This document shows positions 52,734 through 63,917 of a stretch of 64,000 bases of DNA, piece by piece. The notes beneath the pieces are model-generated. The model was given only the letters and a program-made list of their open reading frames with translations. It made no database searches and was not told where the DNA came from. The stretch comes from Nocardia higoensis. GTDB taxonomy: Bacteria > Actinomycetota > Actinomycetes > Mycobacteriales > Mycobacteriaceae. Within the stretch, counting starts at the first letter, position 1. The number at the start of each line of letters is the position of its first letter. Where the stretch lies: NCBI RefSeq assembly GCF_015477835.1, contig NZ_JADLQN010000009.1, forward strand, positions 31,533 through 95,532. Direction: 5' to 3'. Made by a program: the position numbers and the translations under genes.

Positions 52734-53195
52734 TTACTTCGCGCGGTCGCGGAGAAAGGTCAGAGCCTCGTCCGCGTGGACATTCGCCCGCAGTTCACCG
52801 GTGATGACGGTGAGCACCGTGCGGTCGGTGTCGATGACGAAGGTGTGCCGCTTGACCGGGGCGATCTTGCCCAGCAGGCCGCGCTTGACCCCGAACTGCG
52901 CGGCCACCGAGCCGCCGACGTCGGAGAGCAGCGGGTAGTCCAGCCGCTGGGAGGTGGCGAATCCGGCCTGTGTGTCGACCGCGTCCGTGCTGATCCCGGC
53001 GCAGGAAGCGCCCAGCGCGGCGAACTCGGCGCTCAGGTCGCGGAAATGGCAGGCCTCCGCGGTGCACACCGGCGTGTTGGCGCCGGGATAGAAGAACAGC
53101 ACCAGCGGACCGGCGGCGAGCAGTTCGTCGAGCGAGCGTGCTGTCCCGGTCTGATCGGGAAGCGTGAAATTCGGGGCCTGAGCGCCTGTCTGCAT
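52734..53195 (-). CDS. bcp: Peroxiredoxin, Bcp/PrxQ type
   Basis: 153 residues, thioredoxin fold with the peroxidatic motif PGANTPVCTAEACHF, where two cysteines five residues apart match the atypical 2-Cys PrxQ group. It reduces hydroperoxides using thioredoxin. It lies between the his and trp clusters as Rv1608c does, and is divergent from trpE. Confidence 0.93.
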   Translation of the reverse strand: MQTGAQAPNFTLPDQTGTARSLDELLAAGPLVLFFYPGANTPVCTAEACHFRDLSAEFAALGASCAGISTDAVDTQAGFATSQRLDYPLLSDVGGSVAAQFGVKRGLLGKIAPVKRHTFVIDTDRTVLTVITGELRANVHADEALTFLRDRAK

Positions 53196-53284
53196 CTCTG
53201 CAGGATACCGGCCGGGTGTCGACCGCCAAGGGACGCGAAGTCCCGGCGCGCTCGCGCTGGACGCGGCCTGGGATGATGGGACGC

Positions 53285-54832
53285 ATGCCAGTCGCGACCG
53301 CTCCCACGACCACGACCCGCGCGCAGTTCCGGCAGCTGGCCGCCGAACACCGGGTCGTGCCGGTGACCCGAAAGGTGTTGGCGGACTCCGAGACTCCGCT
53401 CTCGGCCTACCGCAAACTCGGCGGTGACCGGCCCGGCACCTTCCTGTTCGAATCCGCGGCCAACGGCAAGTCCTGGTCGCGCTGGTCGTTCATCGGCGCG
53501 GGGGCGCCCTCGGCGCTGACCGTGGTCGACGGCGCCGCGGCCTGGCTCGGCCACATCCCCGCCGACGCGCCCTCGGGCGGCGACCCGCTCGAGGCGCTGC
53601 GCGAGACCCTCGACCTGCTGCGCACCGAGCGGCTGCCCGATCTGCCGCCGCTGACCGGCGGCATGGTCGGCTACCTGGGCTACGACGCCGTCCGGCGGAT
53701 GGAGCGCCTGCCCTCGCTGGCGGCCGACGACCTGAACCTGCCCGAGATGGTGTTGCTGCTGGCGACCGATCTGGCCGCCTTCGATCACCACGAAGGCGCT
53801 ATCACGCTGATCGCCAACGCCGTGAACTGGAACGGCACCGCCGAACACGTGGACGAGGCCTACGACGACGCGGTCGCGCGCCTGGACCGGATGACCGAGG
53901 CGCTGGCCGCGCCCGCGCTGTCCACCGTGTCGGTCTTCGACCGGCCCGAGCCGCACTTCCGGCGCGGGCGAACCTCCGAGCAGTTCGGCGCGGGCGTGCG
54001 CAGGCTGGTGAAGGAGATCGAGGCGGGCGAGGCGTTCCAGGTGGTGCTGTCCCAGCGCTTCGAGATGGATTACGACGGCGCGCCCATCGACCTGTACCGG
54101 ATGCTGCGAGCCTCGAACCCGAGCCCGTACATGTACCTGATGCACATCCCCGACGCCGAGGGTGGCACCGCTTTCTCCATCGTGGGATCCAGCCCGGAAT
54201 CGTTGGTCACCGTGACCGACGGTGTCGCCACCACGCACCCGATCGCGGGCACCCGGTGGCGGGGGAGCACCGAGGAGGACGACCTGCTGCTCGAGAAGGA
54301 TCTGCTGGCCGACGAGAAGGAGAACGCCGAACATCTGATGCTCGTCGACCTCGGCCGCAACGACCTGGGACGGGTGTGCACCCCGGGAACCGTGAAGGTC
54401 ACCCAGTACCGCCACATCGAGCGCTACAGCCATGTCATGCATCTGGTCTCCACGGTGTCCGGGCATCTGGCCCCGGGCAAGGTCGCCCTCGACGCGGTCC
54501 GGGCCTGCTTCCCGGCGGGCACGCTGTCCGGTGCGCCGAAGGTCCGCGCGATGGAGCTGATCGAGGAGATCGAGCCGACCCGGCGCGGGGTGTACGGCGG
54601 TGTCGTGGGCTACCTGGATTTCGCCGGCGACGCCGACACCGCCATCGCCATCCGCACCGCCCTGCTCAAGGACGGCGTCGCCTACGTCCAGGCGGGCGCG
54701 GGCGTGGTCGCCGACTCCGATCCCGACTACGAGGACGTGGAGTCGCGCAACAAGGCGATGGCCGTGCTCAAGGCGGTCGCCGCGGCTCAGACCGTACGTC
54801 CCTTCTCCGCCGACGACAGCGGTCCGCGATGA
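53285..54832 (+). CDS. trpE: Anthranilate synthase component I
   Basis: 515 residues. FRQLAAEHRVVPVTRKVLADSETPLSAYRK (shortened: VVPVTRKVLADSETPLSAYR) and the tryptophan-feedback region near the N-terminus are followed by the chorismate domain with IAGTRWRG, LMLVDLGRNDLGRV and FPAGTLSGAPK. It makes anthranilate with a TrpG subunit that is not adjacent. In-frame ATGs at 53273 and 53276 are alternative starts. No Trp-rich leader peptide is visible upstream. Confidence 0.96.
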   Translation: MPVATAPTTTTRAQFRQLAAEHRVVPVTRKVLADSETPLSAYRKLGGDRPGTFLFESAANGKSWSRWSFIGAGAPSALTVVDGAAAWLGHIPADAPSGGDPLEALRETLDLLRTERLPDLPPLTGGMVGYLGYDAVRRMERLPSLAADDLNLPEMVLLLATDLAAFDHHEGAITLIANAVNWNGTAEHVDEAYDDAVARLDRMTEALAAPALSTVSVFDRPEPHFRRGRTSEQFGAGVRRLVKEIEAGEAFQVVLSQRFEMDYDGAPIDLYRMLRASNPSPYMYLMHIPDAEGGTAFSIVGSSPESLVTVTDGVATTHPIAGTRWRGSTEEDDLLLEKDLLADEKENAEHLMLVDLGRNDLGRVCTPGTVKVTQYRHIERYSHVMHLVSTVSGHLAPGKVALDAVRACFPAGTLSGAPKVRAMELIEEIEPTRRGVYGGVVGYLDFAGDADTAIAIRTALLKDGVAYVQAGAGVVADSDPDYEDVESRNKAMAVLKAVAAAQTVRPFSADDSGPR

Positions 54833-55569
54833 CCGGCTCCGGCGGCCTGGACCCGGCCGCGGACCCGGACCGCTTCGACCCCGCCGCCGATCGGCCCGCT
54901 GCTGCCGGCGGCGCGCCACGCGCCGCGCGACCGGTCGTGCCGGTGGCACTGCTGGCGCTCGCGGCCGCGCTCATGTGGGGCGCCTCCCGGCTGACCTGGG
55001 TGACCGTCTCCTCGGCCGACGGCCTCACCGAACCGCGCGTCGACGAACTGAAGGGCGCGGTCTGGTTCGGCGCGCTCACGCCGCTGGCCCTGGTGCTGCT
55101 GGCCGCCGTCGCGGCGGTGCTGGCGACCAAGGGCTGGCCGCGCAGGCTGGTGGGCGTGCTGGTGGCGCTCATCGGTGCGGTGACCGCCGTGCCCGCCTTC
55201 GCGCTGCTCACCGGTTCGGGTGCGACCGCCGAGCGCGCGGGCGCGCTGGCCGAGCTGCCCGGCCGCGCCACGGTCACCGAGGTACAGACCTCGACCCTGC
55301 CCGCGGTGGTGACCGTCCTCGCCGCGCTGTGCGCCTTCGGTGCGGGCCTGCTGCTGGCCAGGATGCCGCGCGAGACCACGGGCCCGGCCGGCCGCTACGA
55401 CGCGCCCGGCGCCCGTAAGGCCGCGGCCGCCGAGGCGGTCGCCGAGCAGCGCTCCCAGGACGGCTCGGCACTGTCGGAGCGGGTGCTGTGGGACGCGCTC
55501 GACGCGGGGGAGGATCCCACCGAGGACGACCCCCGGACCGGTGACGGTCCGCCGGGCTCGCCGAAGTGA
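54829..55569 (+). CDS. Trp-operon-associated membrane protein
   Basis: 246 residues with four transmembrane helices (about 36-56, 77-97, 105-125 and 158-178) and a disordered acidic C-terminal tail. ATGA overlap with trpE. Position and topology match the actinobacterial 'trp region conserved membrane protein' (Rv1610). Function unknown; coupling to trpE suggests a role linked to tryptophan supply. Confidence 0.85.
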   Translation: MTGSGGLDPAADPDRFDPAADRPAAAGGAPRAARPVVPVALLALAAALMWGASRLTWVTVSSADGLTEPRVDELKGAVWFGALTPLALVLLAAVAAVLATKGWPRRLVGVLVALIGAVTAVPAFALLTGSGATAERAGALAELPGRATVTEVQTSTLPAVVTVLAALCAFGAGLLLARMPRETTGPAGRYDAPGARKAAAAEAVAEQRSQDGSALSERVLWDALDAGEDPTEDDPRTGDGPPGSPK

Positions 55570-55752
55570 CGTGACCTCGCCCATGCGGGCCCCTCGGTGG
55601 TATCGGATAGCAGAGCGGCCCGAGTGCAGGGCCACGACCCCGGCGCCGGGCCGGGACAACCGGCCATTTATTCTTTGTCGACATCGGCGAGACAGCGCCT
55701 GGGGGGATTCTCAGGCAGCACGTGGTGTCTCCCAGGAAAGGATTCGAGCCAG

Positions 55753-56570
55753 ATGACGGTACTCGACTCGATTCTCGACGGGGTTCGCGCGGACGTGGCC
55801 GCTCGCGAAGCTTTCCTGGACTTCGCGTCCATCAAGGAAGCCGCGGCGAAGGCCCCCGCGCCCCTCGATGCTCGGGCCGCTCTTCTGGAGGACGGCATCG
55901 GCGTGATCGCCGAGGTCAAGCGGGCCAGCCCCTCGAAGGGCGCGCTGGCCGACATCCCGGATCCGGCGTACCTGGCCAAGGCTTACGAAGACGGCGGCGC
56001 GCGTGTGATCAGCGTGCTCACCGAGGGCAGGCGCTTCGGCGGCTCGCTCGACGATCTGGACGCCGTGCGCGCCGCGGTGAGCATCCCGATCCTGCGCAAG
56101 GACTTCGTCGTCGGTCCCTACCAGATCCACGAGGCCCGCGCCCACGGCGCCGACATGATCCTGCTGATCGTCGCCGCGCTCGAGCAGGACGTGCTCGCCT
56201 CGCTCATCGACCGCACCGAATCCCTGGGCATGACCGCTCTGGTGGAGGTCCACACCGAGGAGGAGGCCGACCGCGCGCTGGAGGCGGGCGCCTCGGTCAT
56301 CGGCGTCAACGCGCGCAACCTCAAGACGCTGGAGGTGGATCGCGACGTGTTCGCGCGCATCGCCCCCGGCCTGCCCACGGAGGTGATCCGGGTGGCCGAG
56401 TCGGGTATCCGCGGCACCGCCGATCTGCTCGCCTACGCGGGTGCGGGCGCCGACGCCGTGCTCGTCGGTGAGGGCCTGGTGACCAGTGGCGACCCGCGCG
56501 GCGCGGTGTCGGAACTGGTGACCGCGGGTACTCACCCTTCCTGCCCGAAACCTGCGCGAAGGGGTCACTG

Positions 56571-56571
<1 letters not shown>
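55753..56571 (+). CDS. trpC: Indole-3-glycerol phosphate synthase
   Basis: 272 residues, barrel enzyme with IAEVKRASPSKG, ILRKDFVVGPYQIHEARAHGAD (in part) and VIGVNARNLKT. It closes the indole ring from CdRP. AAAGGA lies upstream of the ATG. The 183-bp spacer before it may carry a second promoter (TATTCT near 55669). One-nucleotide TGATG overlap with trpB. Confidence 0.96.
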
Positions 56572-57862
<1,291 letters not shown>

Positions 57863-57866
<4 letters not shown>

Positions 57867-58663
57867 GCCAGCAGTCCCGTCTCGCCGCCACGTTCGCCGC
57901 CGCGCGCGCCGAGCACCGCGCCGCGCTCATCGGCTACCTCCCGGCGGGCTACCCCGACCTCGACCGGTCGATCGCCACGGTGCGCGCGATGGTCGAATCC
58001 GGCTGCGACATCGTCGAAGTGGGCGTGGCCTACTCCGATCCGGTGATGGACGGCCCCACGATCCAGGCCGCCGCCGAGCAGGCGCTGCGCAACGGTGTGC
58101 GCGTGCGCGACGTGTTCAAGGTCGTCCAGGCCGTCGCCGACGCGGGCGGTCAGGCGGTGGTGATGACCTATTGGAATCCGGTACTCGCCTACGGCGTCGA
58201 CCGCTTCGCCCGCGATCTGAATGCCGCGGGTGGGGCGGGCCTGATCACGCCCAACCTGATCCCCGAGGAAGCCGACGACTGGTTCATCGCCTCGGCCACC
58301 CACAATCTCGACCGCATCTTCCTGGTCGCGCCGTCCTCGACCGAGGAGCGACTGGTCAAGACCTTGGAGGCCAGCCGCGGCTTCGTCTATGCGGCCTCCA
58401 CCATGGGCGTCACCGGCGCGCGTGACGCGGTGTCCTCGGCCGCGCCCGCGCTGTGCGCGCGCATCCGCGCGCACAGCGACATCCCGATCGGCGTCGGCCT
58501 CGGTGTGCGCAGCGGTGCGCAGGCCGCCGAGATCGCCGGCTACGCCGACGGTGTGATCGTCGGTTCGGCGCTGGTCAGCGCGGCAGGTGAGGGGCTGGAC
58601 GCGGTGCGCGCGCTCACCCGCGAACTGGCCGAAGGCGTACGTTCGGCGACCGTCGTCTCCTAG
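57863..58663 (+). CDS. trpA: Tryptophan synthase alpha chain
   Basis: 266 residues. The catalytic Glu and Asp lie in VEVGVAYSDPVMDGPTIQ, and the phosphate-binding end is IGVGLGVRSG and VIVGSALV. It releases indole from indole-3-glycerol phosphate. The usual IPFSDP is VAYSDP here, as in mycobacteria. Last gene of the trp operon; a weak ATCCGG/CCGGAT hairpin (58673-58691) follows. Confidence 0.96.
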
Positions 58664-58714
58664 CTCGCCCGCATCCGGTCACCGGCCGGATCGCCTGCGG
58701 CACAGGGTCTGGAC

Positions 58715-58720
58715 TACGGT
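58715..58720 (+). promoter_or_regulatory. Leaderless-type -10 element of lgt
   Basis: TACGGT stands 6 nt before the GTG start at 58727, with no ribosome site in between. Confidence 0.5.
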
Positions 58721-58726
58721 GGCCCC

Positions 58727-60151
58727 GTGACCTTACGAAGCGATGTGCTGGCCTACATCCCCAGCCCTCCGCAGGGTGTATGGAACCTGGGGCCGTTCCC
58801 GGTGCGGGCCTACGCTCTGTGCATCATCCTGGGCATCATCGTCGCCATCTGGTGGGGCGAGCGGCGCTGGCAGGCGCGCGGCGGCCGCGAGGGCACGGTG
58901 CTCGATGTCGCGATGTTCGCGGTGCCCTTCGGACTGATCGGCGGCAGGCTCTACCACGTCGCGACGGACTGGCAGAAGTACTTCGGCGAGGGCGCGCGCC
59001 CCATCGAGGCCCTCTACATCTGGCAGGGTGGTCTCGGCATCTGGGGCGCGGTCTTCCTCGGCGGCGTCGGCGCCTGGCTGGCCTGCCGCGTCTACAAGAT
59101 CCCGTTGCCCGCGTTCGGCGACGCCATCGCTCCGCCGGTGCTGCTGGCCCAGGCCATCGGGCGACTGGGCAACTGGTTCAACCAGGAGCTCTACGGCCGG
59201 GAGACCACCCTGCCGTGGGGCCTGGAGATCTACCCGCGTTTCGACTCCGACGGCGACCCGGATGCCATGGCGGGCGTCTCCAACGGTGTCGTCGAGAAGA
59301 TCGTGCACCCCACCTTCCTCTACGAGCTGCTGTGGAACGTGCTCGTGGTGGTGCTGTTGGTGCTCATCGACAAGCGCTACCGCATCGGCCACGGCCGCCT
59401 GTTCGCGCTCTACGTCGCCGGCTACAGCTTCGGCCGCTTCTTCGTCGAGCTGATGCGTGACGACGAGGCCACCGAGATCTTCGGCATCCGCATCAACAAC
59501 TTCACCTCGGCGCTGGTGTTCCTCGCCGCTATCGCCTACGTCGTCTTCGCGACCAAGGGCAGGGAAGATCCCAGCCGGCTGCAGCCAGGCGCCACCCCGC
59601 GTCCGTGGCCGTGGCAGCTGGCGAAGGTGCGCGCGGCGGGGCTCGAGGCCAACACGCCCGCGCCCGCGGCGACGACGACGGTCGACGACGCCCCGGCCAC
59701 CGAGTCCGCCGCCGAGAAGTCCGGTTCCGCGGAGGACGGCACCGAGGGCGACGCCGAGAAGCCAGGTGCGACGAAGGCCGACACCGACACGGCCGCGGCG
59801 GAAGCGCCCGGCTCCTCGGAGTCCGGGACCGCGAAGTCCGGTGCGGTGACGAATGGTGCCGCGAAGTCCGAGACCGCGACAACCGGCGCCGCAGAGACCG
59901 GCGCTGCGAAGTCCGAGACGCCGAACACCGGCAAGTCGGAGGGCGCGACGGTCGAAACCGCGTCGGCCGCCGCCGAGGCGACCGGCGACGCCGGAGGCGA
60001 GAAGAGCGAATCCCCGGCATCCCCGGCGGCCGGAGAGCCCGCGACCGCTGAAGTGTCCGAGCAGCCGGCCGAATCCGCCGCCGGGGGGACGTCCGGCACG
60101 ACCGCGACCACCGGCGAATCCGGGAAGTCGGCCACGGGCAGCGCCGACTAG
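58727..60151 (+). CDS. lgt: Prolipoprotein diacylglyceryl transferase with long Ala/Thr/Glu tail
   Basis: 474 residues. The first 285 are a complete multi-pass Lgt with YIWQGGLGIWGA, GRLGNWFNQELYG, HPTFLYELLWN and FGRFFVELMRDDEA. It transfers diacylglycerol from phosphatidylglycerol to the lipobox cysteine, as needed by the binding protein and PBP lipoproteins encoded here. The last 180 residues are a low-complexity tail of short repeats (AAKSETA, TGAAETGAAKSE) with no hydrophobic segment, probably cytoplasmic and disordered. Such tails occur in actinobacterial Lgt but this one is long. Confidence 0.95.
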   Translation: MTLRSDVLAYIPSPPQGVWNLGPFPVRAYALCIILGIIVAIWWGERRWQARGGREGTVLDVAMFAVPFGLIGGRLYHVATDWQKYFGEGARPIEALYIWQGGLGIWGAVFLGGVGAWLACRVYKIPLPAFGDAIAPPVLLAQAIGRLGNWFNQELYGRETTLPWGLEIYPRFDSDGDPDAMAGVSNGVVEKIVHPTFLYELLWNVLVVVLLVLIDKRYRIGHGRLFALYVAGYSFGRFFVELMRDDEATEIFGIRINNFTSALVFLAAIAYVVFATKGREDPSRLQPGATPRPWPWQLAKVRAAGLEANTPAPAATTTVDDAPATESAAEKSGSAEDGTEGDAEKPGATKADTDTAAAEAPGSSESGTAKSGAVTNGAAKSETATTGAAETGAAKSETPNTGKSEGATVETASAAAEATGDAGGEKSESPASPAAGEPATAEVSEQPAESAAGGTSGTTATTGESGKSATGSAD

Positions 60152-60387
60152 CAGCGCGGCGCACACCGAGAAGCTCGCCGCGGGAACGCGGCAACGAAAC
60201 GACCACCGGCCGCGATAACGAGTCGAGATCCGCTTTCCCGCGGTCATCGGCTCGGCCGGTGGCGCCGCCGGGGCGACAAATCGGGTCGAGACCGGCAAGA
60301 ATGACGCGTGATCGTCGCGGGGGAGCCCCGAACCGATCGCGTAACGGGGGCCAACAGGAGGTGCCCGCACGAATGAGGAGGACATGA

Positions 60388-60882
60388 GTGACCGACCCCT
60401 ACCAGAACAACCCGGGCTACGGCGGCCCCCAGTACGGCCCGCCCGGAACCGGCCCCGACCTGAACAAGAGCTCGGGCCAGCAGCCCTACGGCCAGCAGAG
60501 TGACCCGTACGCCCAGCAGCAGCAGCCCTATGGCCAGCCTGCCGGCTACGGTCAGCCCCCCGCCGGCTACGGGCAGCCGGGTGGCTACCCGCCCGCGATG
60601 CCGCAGGGCTACAACCCGAACGACCCGGAAGCGCCCTACGGTCGCGACCCGTTCGGCGTGCCGTACTCGGACAAGCAGAAGCTGGTCGCGGGTCTGCTGG
60701 GGATCTTCGTCGGCAGCTTCGGTGTCGGCCGCTTCTACCTCGGCCACACCGGCATCGCCATCGCCCAGATCGCCGTCACCTGGCTGACCTGCGGCATCGG
60801 CGCCATCTGGCCGATCATCGACGGCGTCATGATCCTGACCGGCAAGGTGCCGGACGCCCAGGGTCGCCCGCTGCGCGACTGA
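60388..60882 (+). CDS. TM2-domain membrane protein with Gln/Pro/Gly/Tyr-rich N-terminus
   Basis: 164 residues. Residues 1-85 are repeats of the PYGQ/YGQP type. Residues 92-150 are a TM2 domain: two helices joined by a short turn, with KLVAGLLGIFVGSFGVGRFYLG and WPIIDGVMILTGK (first given in part by family: GxGxFYLG). GAGGAGG precedes the GTG. Function unknown; the disordered N-terminus may mediate interactions. A good terminator follows. Confidence 0.85.
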   Translation: MTDPYQNNPGYGGPQYGPPGTGPDLNKSSGQQPYGQQSDPYAQQQQPYGQPAGYGQPPAGYGQPGGYPPAMPQGYNPNDPEAPYGRDPFGVPYSDKQKLVAGLLGIFVGSFGVGRFYLGHTGIAIAQIAVTWLTCGIGAIWPIIDGVMILTGKVPDAQGRPLRD

Positions 60883-60906
60883 TCGGCAGTCCCACCGGGA
60901 CCCATG

Positions 60907-60940
60907 ACGGGCACTCTCCCCGCCGGGAGGGTGCCCGTTT
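60907..60940 (+). terminator. Rho-independent-type terminator after the TM2 gene
   Basis: ACGGGCACTCTCCC pairs with GGGAGGGTGCCCGT (14 bp with one G-T wobble) around the loop cgcc, followed by TTT. Confidence 0.78.
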
Positions 60941-61030
60941 GCTGTCCGCCGCACGACACGCGAGGCGCACGCACCGTAGTTCACGCATTCTTCATCGAGG
61001 CCGCGACAGCCTGCACCCCCAGGGCAGGAC

Positions 61031-61036
61031 TACGCT
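61031..61036 (+). promoter_or_regulatory. Leaderless-type -10 element of pykA
   Basis: TACGCT stands 6 nt before the GTG start at 61043; no ribosome site is present. Confidence 0.5.
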
Positions 61037-61042
61037 CTACCC

Positions 61043-62464
61043 GTGATGCGACGGACGAAGATTGTGTGCACACTCGGGCCGGCCACTGCCACCGAGGAAC
61101 GTATCCGCGAACTCGTCGAGAGCGGCATGGATGTGGCGCGGCTGAACTTCAGCCACGGCGAACACAGCGACCATGCCGAGAACTACAAGAAGGTGCGCGA
61201 GGCCTCCGACCACATCGGCCGGGCCGTGGGCATCCTGGCCGATCTGCAGGGCCCCAAGATCCGGCTCGGCCGCTTCGCCGAGTCCCGTACGGTGTGGGCC
61301 ACCGGCGAGGAAGTCCGGATCACCGTCGAGGACATCGTGGGTTCGCACGACCGTGTTTCCACTACCTACAAGCAACTGGCCGCCGATGCCAAGCCCGGTG
61401 ATCGCCTGCTGGTCGACGACGGCAAGGTCGGCGTGGTCGTCGTCCGCGTCGAGGGCGACGACGTGGTGTGCCGGGTGACCGAGGGCGGTCCGGTCTCCAA
61501 CAACAAGGGCGTCTCGCTGCCCGGCATGGACGTCTCGGTGCCCGCGCTGTCGGAGAAAGACATCGAGGACCTCGAGTTCGCGCTGAAGCTCGGCGTGGAC
61601 TTCATCGCGCTGTCGTTCGTGCGCTCGCCGTCGGATGTCGAGCTGGTGCACGACGTGATGGATCGGGTCGGGCGCCGGGTGCCGGTGATCGGCAAGCTGG
61701 AGAAGCCCGAGGCGATCGACAATCTCGAGGCGATCGTGCTGGCCTTCGACGCGATCATGGTCGCCCGTGGCGACCTGGGCGTGGAGCTGCCGCTCGAGCA
61801 GGTGCCGCTCGTGCAGAAGAAGGCCATCCAGATGGCCCGCGAGAACGCCAAGCCGGTCATCGTCGCCACCCAGATGCTCGAGTCGATGATCGAGAACTCC
61901 CGCCCGACCCGCGCCGAGGCATCCGACGTGGCCAACGCCGTGCTCGACGGCGCCGACGCGGTGATGCTCTCGGGTGAGACCTCGGTCGGCGCCTATGCGA
62001 TCGAGACAGTGCGCACAATGGCGCGCATCGTGCACGCCGTGGAGTCGGAATCCTCGACCCGGGTGCCGCCGCTGACCCACGTGCCGCGCACCAAGCGCGG
62101 CGTGATCTCCTACGCCGCCCGTGACATCGGCGAACGCCTCAACGCCAAGGCCCTGGTGGCCTTCACCCAGTCGGGTGACACCGTGCGCCGCCTGGCCCGC
62201 CTGCACACCCCGCTGCCGCTGCTGGCGTTCACCCCGTTGCCGGAGGTGCGCAGCCAGCTGTCGCTGACCTGGGGCACCGAGACCTTCATCGTGCCGACGG
62301 TCGAGAGCACCGACACCATGATCCACCAGGTGGATCAGGCGCTGCTGTCGATGGGCCGCTACCGCAAGGGCGATCTGGTGGTCATCGTGGCAGGTTCCCC
62401 GCCCGGTACTGTCGGGTCGACGAACCTGATCCACGTGCACCGCATCGGTGAGGAGGACCATTAG
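61043..62464 (+). CDS. pykA: Pyruvate kinase
   Basis: 473 residues. Signatures: RRTKIVCTLGPAT, MDVARLNFSHG, ADLQGPKIRLG, the catalytic Lys in VPVIGKLEKPEAI, MVARGDLGVELP and the C-terminal allosteric domain with VAFTQSGDTVRR. It converts phosphoenolpyruvate and ADP to pyruvate and ATP. The GTG is followed directly by an in-frame ATG; the GTG is chosen because it fits a leaderless start. It overlaps tesB by one nucleotide. Confidence 0.97.
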   Translation: MMRRTKIVCTLGPATATEERIRELVESGMDVARLNFSHGEHSDHAENYKKVREASDHIGRAVGILADLQGPKIRLGRFAESRTVWATGEEVRITVEDIVGSHDRVSTTYKQLAADAKPGDRLLVDDGKVGVVVVRVEGDDVVCRVTEGGPVSNNKGVSLPGMDVSVPALSEKDIEDLEFALKLGVDFIALSFVRSPSDVELVHDVMDRVGRRVPVIGKLEKPEAIDNLEAIVLAFDAIMVARGDLGVELPLEQVPLVQKKAIQMARENAKPVIVATQMLESMIENSRPTRAEASDVANAVLDGADAVMLSGETSVGAYAIETVRTMARIVHAVESESSTRVPPLTHVPRTKRGVISYAARDIGERLNAKALVAFTQSGDTVRRLARLHTPLPLLAFTPLPEVRSQLSLTWGTETFIVPTVESTDTMIHQVDQALLSMGRYRKGDLVVIVAGSPPGTVGSTNLIHVHRIGEEDH

Positions 62465-63372
62465 TGAGCATTTCGCTGAGTGATTCCGTCGGCTCCGAGC
62501 CGGTACCGGACAAAACCTCGGACCTCGACGTCTTGCTCGGCCTGCTCGACCTCGATGAAGCCGAGCCCGATGTCTTCATCGGGCACCACCCGGACAAGGT
62601 GTGGAGCCGCACCTTCGGCGGACAGCTCGTCGCCCAGGGCATCATTGCGGCCGGTCGCACCGCGGGGGAGCGGACCATCCACGCGGTCAACGCGCATTTC
62701 GTGCGCGGCGGCGACCCGAAGCAGCCGATCGAGTACCGGGTGGAGCGCCACCGCGACGGCCGCGCGTTCGCGAACCGGACGGTGACCGCCCTGCAGGACG
62801 ATCAGGAACTGTTCGTCATGCTGGCCGCCTTCCAGGAGTACGGCAAGGGCCTCGAACACTCGCACGCCCTGCCCGAGGTGCCCGACCCGGAGACGCTGCC
62901 GCGCGTGGAGGCGAGCTTCGAGGGCTTCGAGGACAAGCTCGAGATGTTCATCAAGGCCCCGCGCCCGATCGACATGCGGTACACCAATGATCCGGCCTGG
63001 ATCCTCAAGAGCACCGGCGAGCGTCTGAACCACAACCGGGTGTGGATGCGCACCGACGGCGCGCTGCCCGACGATCCGCTGATCCACGTGGCGGCGCTGG
63101 GCTATTCCTCGGACACCACGGTGCTCGACTCGATCCTCACCACCCACGGTCTGTCGTGGGGTCTGGACCGCATCGTGGCGGCCACCGTGAACCATTCGAT
63201 CTGGTTCCACCGGCCCTTCCGATTCGACGACTGGGCGCTCTACGCCACCGAATCGCCGGTGGCGGCGGGCTCACGCGGCCTGGCGACCGGCCGGTTCTAC
63301 TCCCGTGGTGGCGATCTGCTGGCCACCACGGTGCAGGAAGGCATGATCCGGCATTTCCCGCCGCGGCGCTGA
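62464..63372 (+). CDS. tesB: Acyl-CoA thioesterase II
   Basis: 302 residues, double hotdog. N-terminal FGGQLVAQGIIAAGRT and HAVNAHFVRGGDP match TesB, and DSILTTHGLSWGLDRIVAATVNHSIWFH (second domain, given in part: NHSIWFHRPFR) contains the second active-site region. It hydrolyses medium and long acyl-CoAs. Co-transcribed with pykA, as Rv1617-Rv1618. Confidence 0.94.
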   Translation: MSISLSDSVGSEPVPDKTSDLDVLLGLLDLDEAEPDVFIGHHPDKVWSRTFGGQLVAQGIIAAGRTAGERTIHAVNAHFVRGGDPKQPIEYRVERHRDGRAFANRTVTALQDDQELFVMLAAFQEYGKGLEHSHALPEVPDPETLPRVEASFEGFEDKLEMFIKAPRPIDMRYTNDPAWILKSTGERLNHNRVWMRTDGALPDDPLIHVAALGYSSDTTVLDSILTTHGLSWGLDRIVAATVNHSIWFHRPFRFDDWALYATESPVAAGSRGLATGRFYSRGGDLLATTVQEGMIRHFPPRR

Positions 63373-63453
63373 CCGTCGGCCGCGACGGCGGACCGGTCCT
63401 CGAGACCGACCGCCGCATCACACCGAATGCCCGCGCGGTACGACCGACCTGAT

Positions 63454-63484
63454 ATCGGTGCCCGGGATGGTCTCGGGCACCGAT
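63454..63484. terminator. Bidirectional terminator between tesB and the convergent gene
   Basis: ATCGGTGCCCG pairs perfectly with CGGGCACCGAT (11 bp) around a 9-nt loop in the 119-bp space between two convergent genes. Confidence 0.75.
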
Positions 63485-63491
63485 CGCCGTT

Positions 63492-63917
63492 TCAGAGGAT
63501 TTCGCGCTCGAACTCGTAGTCGAAACTGTCCCGCCTGCGCACGGTGATGGTGCGTGGCAGGCCGGCACCGGCGGAGCCGAGTTCGGCGGTCTCGTCCAGC
63601 AGTCGCCGCCGCAGCGCCTCCAGATCCGGCTCGGTGAGGTCCTCGGGCGCGCCGACCAGGCTCACCGCGATCTCGTAGGTGCTCCTGAGCCCCGGCTGCT
63701 CGCCGGGATGCTCGAGCGGCCATTGGGCTGCGAGCAGGATGTGCGCGGGATCCTCCTCGCCCGTGGGAAGGGTGAACCGCCAGGCGAAGACATCGCGATC
63801 CTGGAGGTGATCGTCCACCACCGTCCGGACGGTGTCGACGACCCGAGCGAGAGTTTCCGGCATGGCATACACATGGAGCGAAACATCCGAGATGCGTTTC
63901 GGGTGGTTGCGTGACAT
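63492..63917 (-). CDS. Conserved-looking hypothetical protein
   Basis: 141 residues, soluble, mixed alpha/beta, with no recognised domain. The composition is normal for a protein (DVFAWRFTLPTGEEDPAHIL; AQWPLEHPGEQPGLRSTYEI) and codon use is like the neighbours, so coding is likely. The ATG is at 63917. Function unknown. Confidence 0.65.
   Translation of the reverse strand: MSRNHPKRISDVSLHVYAMPETLARVVDTVRTVVDDHLQDRDVFAWRFTLPTGEEDPAHILLAAQWPLEHPGEQPGLRSTYEIAVSLVGAPEDLTEPDLEALRRRLLDETAELGSAGAGLPRTITVRRRDSFDYEFEREIL

Noticed and set aside
53196..53284. Search for a trp attenuator or Trp-rich leader peptide before trpE
   Set aside because: No run of Trp codons; only a short GGGAC/GTCCC hairpin is present, too weak to support attenuation.
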